In this document: piece after piece, positions 45,540-49,144 of the stretch
Numbering within the stretch: the stretch's first letter is position 1
How the letters are laid out: every line of letters begins with the position of its first letter
Assembly: GCA_022579005.1 (NCBI GenBank)
Contig: MU401696.1
Span: 2,033-51,176, forward strand
Direction of reading: 5' to 3'
Length of the DNA: 49,144 bases
Source: Poronia punctata
Lineage: Eukaryota; Ascomycota; Sordariomycetes; Xylariales; Xylariaceae
Made by a program: the position numbers and the translations under genes
Notes under the pieces: model-generated
Told to the model about the DNA's origin: nothing
What the model saw: the letters and a program-made list of their open reading frames with translations, nothing else
Databases searched by the model: none

Positions 45540-46935
45540 AAGTTATTTTTTATATAAGGTAATATCTTTATTATTTCTTTTATAAAGTAGGTTATTTTAT
45601 TATTTTTAATATAAGCTAGGTTTTCTTTTTATTTTTTATATAAAGTAAGTTATTTTATTATTTTTTATATAAAGTAGGTTTTTTTCTTATATAGGGTAGG
45701 TTATTTTCTTATATAAGGTAGGTTATTTTATTATTTCTTGTATAAAGTAGGTTATTTTATTATTTTTTATATAAGGTAGGTTAGTTTCTTGTATAAGGTA
45801 GGTTATTTTATTATTTTTGGTATAAAGTAGGTTATTTTATTATTTCTTATATAGGGTAGGTTATTTTCTTGTATAAGGTAGGTTATTTTATTATTTCTTG
45901 TATAAAGTAGGTTATTTTATTATTTCTTGTATAGGGTAGGTTATTTTATTATTTCTTATATAAAGTAGGTTTTTTTAATTTCTTGTATAAAGTAGGTTAT
46001 TTTATTATTCCTATATAAAGTAGGTTATTTTTTATATAAAGTAGGTTATTTTATTATTTCTTATATAAGGTAGGTTATTTTCTTGTATAAGGTAGGTTAT
46101 TTTCTTATTTTTTATATAAAGTAGGTTATTTTATTATTTCTTGTATAAGGTAAGTTATTTTATTATTTCCTATATAAAGTAGGTTTTTTTTTTGTATAAA
46201 GTAGGTTATTTTATTATTTCTTGTATAAAGTAGGTTTTTTTTTATATAAAGTAGGTTATTTTATTTATATAGAGTAGGTTATTTTATTATTTCTTGTATA
46301 AGGTAAGTTTCTTTTTATATAAAGTAGGTTATTTTATTATTTCTTATATAAGGTAGATTATTTTATTATTTTTTATATAAGGTAGGTTTTTTTTTAATTT
46401 CTTATATAAAGTAGGTTTTTTTTTTGTATAGGGTAGGTTATTTTATTATTTTTTATATAAGGTAAGTTATTTTATTATTTTTTATATAAGGTAAGTTGTT
46501 TTATTATTTTTTATATAAGGTAAGTTGTTTTATTATTTCTTATATAAGGTAGGTTATTTTATTATTTTTTATATAAAGTAGGTTTTTTTTTAATTTCTTA
46601 TATAAAGTAGGTTTTTTTTTTGTATAGGGTAGGTTATTTTATTATTTTTTATATAAGGTAAGTTATTTTATTATTTTTTATATAAGGTAAGTTGTTTTAT
46701 TATTTCTTATATAAAGTAGGTTATTTTTTTATATAAGGTAGGTTATTTTATTATTTCTTGTATAAGGTAAGTTATTTTATTATTTTTTATATAAGGTAAG
46801 TTATTTTATTATTTCTTATATAAAGTAGTTTTTTTTTATATAAAGTAGGTTATTTTATTATTTTTTATATAAAGTAAGTTATTTTATTATTTTTTATATA
46901 AAGTAGGTTTTTTTTTATTTTTTATATAAAGTAAT
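45540..46935. repeat. AT-rich minisatellite array, right arm, inverted relative to the left
   Basis: The same unit in reverse complement (core cttatataaagtaggttatt), continuing for about 1.4 kb. It faces the left arm across a spacer of about 75 bp of non-repeat AT sequence, making one large imperfect palindrome of about 2.4 kb. Confidence 0.9.
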
Positions 46936-49144
46936 TTTTATTTAAGTTATAAATATTTTTTATATTTAAAAGGCTATATTATACTTATATATTATAATAC
47001 TATATTAAAGTTTTTTAAAATTTTAATATAAATATATATATTAAATTTATTTTTATTATAAAAGTTAATATATAAAAAACGTTTTTTAAAAATATAATTT
47101 ATATAATTTATATTTTTTTTTTTTTTAGTTTTAATGTTTTTATTTAATTTTATAATTTATATACTTAGTTTTTATTATTTTTTAAAAAATTGTTTTTTAT
47201 TTAAACGTATTGTTTTTATTTACTAAAAGTAAAATAATAAGTGTTTTATTACTTATAGCTAATAAAGCTGTTTTAATAGTAAACTTAAACCTATTTGCTA
47301 TAATAGCAAATTATATTTTTAGTTTTTTTTTAAATACTTAAGCAGTAAAGAGCAACTAAGCAAAAATAGCTACGCTTAACTAAAGTATAGTTATTAAACT
47401 TTAAATAAAATAAGTATTTATAAGCACTGCTATATAATTAGTATTAATATATTACTTACTAAGCTTTTTATTTTTTTTTTAAAGTTTAAATAAACGTGCT
47501 TTTGCTAAATAAAGCAAGTTAAGTTATACTTATTAGTAAGTAAGCAAACTAATTTATTAAGGTAGAATTTAATATATAGCTTTAATACTTAAGCAATTAG
47601 TTAGGTATAACTATTATAATATTTAAGGTAGTGTTTTATATATAAACTATTACTTAAAAAAAAAAAGGATTGCTTTTAAAACTGCTTTAAGCTATAGTTT
47701 TTATAAGTATATAGTAAGTACTCATATTTTTTTTTTATATATAGTTTTATAATTTGTTTTTTTTTTACTATACTTGTTTATAAAGATTTTGTACTTAAAA
47801 TAATTATATAACTAGGTTTTATATTTTAATTAGCTTTTAATTTATAAAATTAAAATATACTATATACTAATTTAGTTTTTATAGTAATTTAGATTTATTG
47901 CTTTACTAATTTGTATTTATAGCTTAAGTATATTTCCTATACTTTTTTTTTATATAATAATTTTTAATTATTTAAGTTTTTAATATTTTAACTTTTTTAT
48001 TAACTTTTTTTTATTATTTTGCTTTTTATTTATTTAATTTTTATATTTAAATTATTATTATATTGTTAGCTTTTAGTTTTTTATTTAGTAAACTTAAATT
48101 TAGCGCTAAAAAAAGTTTAGCTGCGCTTAAAGTTTTAAATATAGTTATTAGTGCTAAAAAAGCTAAAGCAATTAAAAAAAATAATAATAATAAAAATAAA
48201 AATATAAATATACTACTTGCGCTTAAATATTATTATTACCTTTAAAAGTAAAAAACTAAAGCTTATAATAAAAAATTTAGCTAACGTTAAGTATTAAAAA
48301 TTGTTTTTATTATAAATGCTTATTACTTTTATTTTAAACGTATAACTTATACTTTTTAACTAGCTTTAAGTATACTTTTAGTAGTTAAATATGCTTATTT
48401 TAACTTAAGTGCCTTTTTATATAAAGGTTATTAAAAATTTTATAATACTTATAAGCTAGTAAATTGTTTTAACTTTTTTTTATATTTAATTTATTATTTT
48501 TAATATTTTTCTTTTTTTTTTAGCTTTTTAAAATGCTGTAATTTAATATAGTTTATTTATTTAAACTTTTAAAATAGTTTAAAGTTATATTTATGCTAGC
48601 TTAAAAAAATTTAAATAATTTTACTAGCTTTATTATTATAAATATAACTAGCGCTAATACTTAAAAAAGTTTAGTATTTTTTTATACTAAAATTGCTAGC
48701 ATATAATTTTGCTTATATATTATATTTAGTTAAATAGTAAGTATTTATTAATTTGCGTTTAATTTTATTAGCAAAAAAAGTTTAAGTAAAAAAAATGCTA
48801 TTTTTTATAGCTAGTATTATTTTTAAATAAAAACATTGCTTTAAAGCTTAATTAAATAACTAATAGCAAACGTTATAAGTATTTTAATTTATATAGCTTT
48901 TAAACTTATTTTTAACTAATTTAAAGCTTAGCTTTATACTATTAATATATATAAGCTACTTAGCTTTATTTTTAACTTATAAAAATAAAATACTTAGCTT
49001 AGTTTTTAGCAGTTTATTTATTTGTTAAAAAATTAAAAAAATTAGTTACTGCTAAATATAAAGCAAAAACTTAAAATAAGATTATTTAGTTATAAAAAAA
49101 TAATAATATTTTTATTTTTAACTAAAAAAAAATTTAACTTAATT

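Larger units (their letters stand above)
40820..49144. other. Extremely AT-rich gene-free block (RIP-type isochore)
   Basis: Composition shifts sharply near 40820-40880, at a patch of repeated ttacctgtaggttacc-like sequence. From there to the window end the DNA is almost all A and T with stops in every frame. Isolated poly-Lys/Ala frames (about 44210-44340 and 48100-48200) look like mutated tails of transposase genes. Blocks like this in Pezizomycotina usually come from repeat-induced point mutation (RIP) of transposons. They can also be centromeric or subtelomeric; the sequence alone does not decide. Confidence 0.85.

Noticed and set aside
44516..46935. Degenerate telomere repeat, from the recurring aacctac/gtaggtt core
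   Set aside because: The unit is about 29 bp, not a 6-bp TTAGGG-type repeat, and the array inverts internally; no G-rich tract.
48063..48245. 60-residue Lys/Asn-rich frame in the AT-rich block
   Set aside because: Chance or fossil frame in mutated DNA; no support for a functional gene.
1..49144. tRNA genes
   Set aside because: I looked for GGTTCGAnTCC-type B boxes on both strands and found none with a matching A box and acceptor stem; a tRNA scan would be more reliable.

Overview
This window looks like a filamentous ascomycete (Pezizomycotina, plausibly Sordariomycetes). Genes are spaced and on both strands. Most carry short GT-AG introns (about 45-145 nt) with CTAAC-like branch sites. The proteins are typical of filamentous fungi (Atg14, Scm3, Spc105/Spc7, DUF3807-like), and an AT-rich, gene-free block fills the right end. 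All exon models come from reading splice sites and checking frame by hand.

Layout, left to right: FtsJ/RrmJ-like methyltransferase (+); Atg6/Beclin-1 (-); Scm3/HJURP centromere protein (+), divergent from Atg6; casein kinase 2 alpha, seven exons (-); DUF3807-like protein (-); small conserved coiled-coil protein of unknown role (-); Atg14 (+); a 5.6-kb gene-free tract (16.3-21.9 kb) with microsatellites and then a dense series of hairpins; a multi-pass membrane protein with a long acidic/proline-rich tail (-); kinetochore scaffold Spc105/KNL1 (-), divergent from ribosomal protein uS17 (+); a twin CX9C protein (+); a 488-bp hAT-like MITE with a perfect 8-bp target duplication; a doubtful gene (-); a four-helix MARVEL-like membrane protein (-); then from about 40.8 kb to the end an AT-rich block containing a large head-to-head inverted minisatellite array.

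Functional themes: two subunits of the autophagy PI3-kinase complex I (Atg6 and Atg14) lie 11 kb apart. Two kinetochore factors (Scm3, the CENP-A chaperone, and Spc105) and CK2 alpha are in the same 30 kb. The rest is housekeeping or uncharacterised.

The strongest candidate for something undescribed is the 17.1-20.3 kb hairpin tract. At least four hairpins with unrelated stems present the same apical loop, GTCCGCCA(A/G)G, and two more present variants. Differing but still complementary stems around a constant loop look like selection on an RNA or cruciform structure. The second is the AT-rich block, with its inverted array of about 29-bp units.
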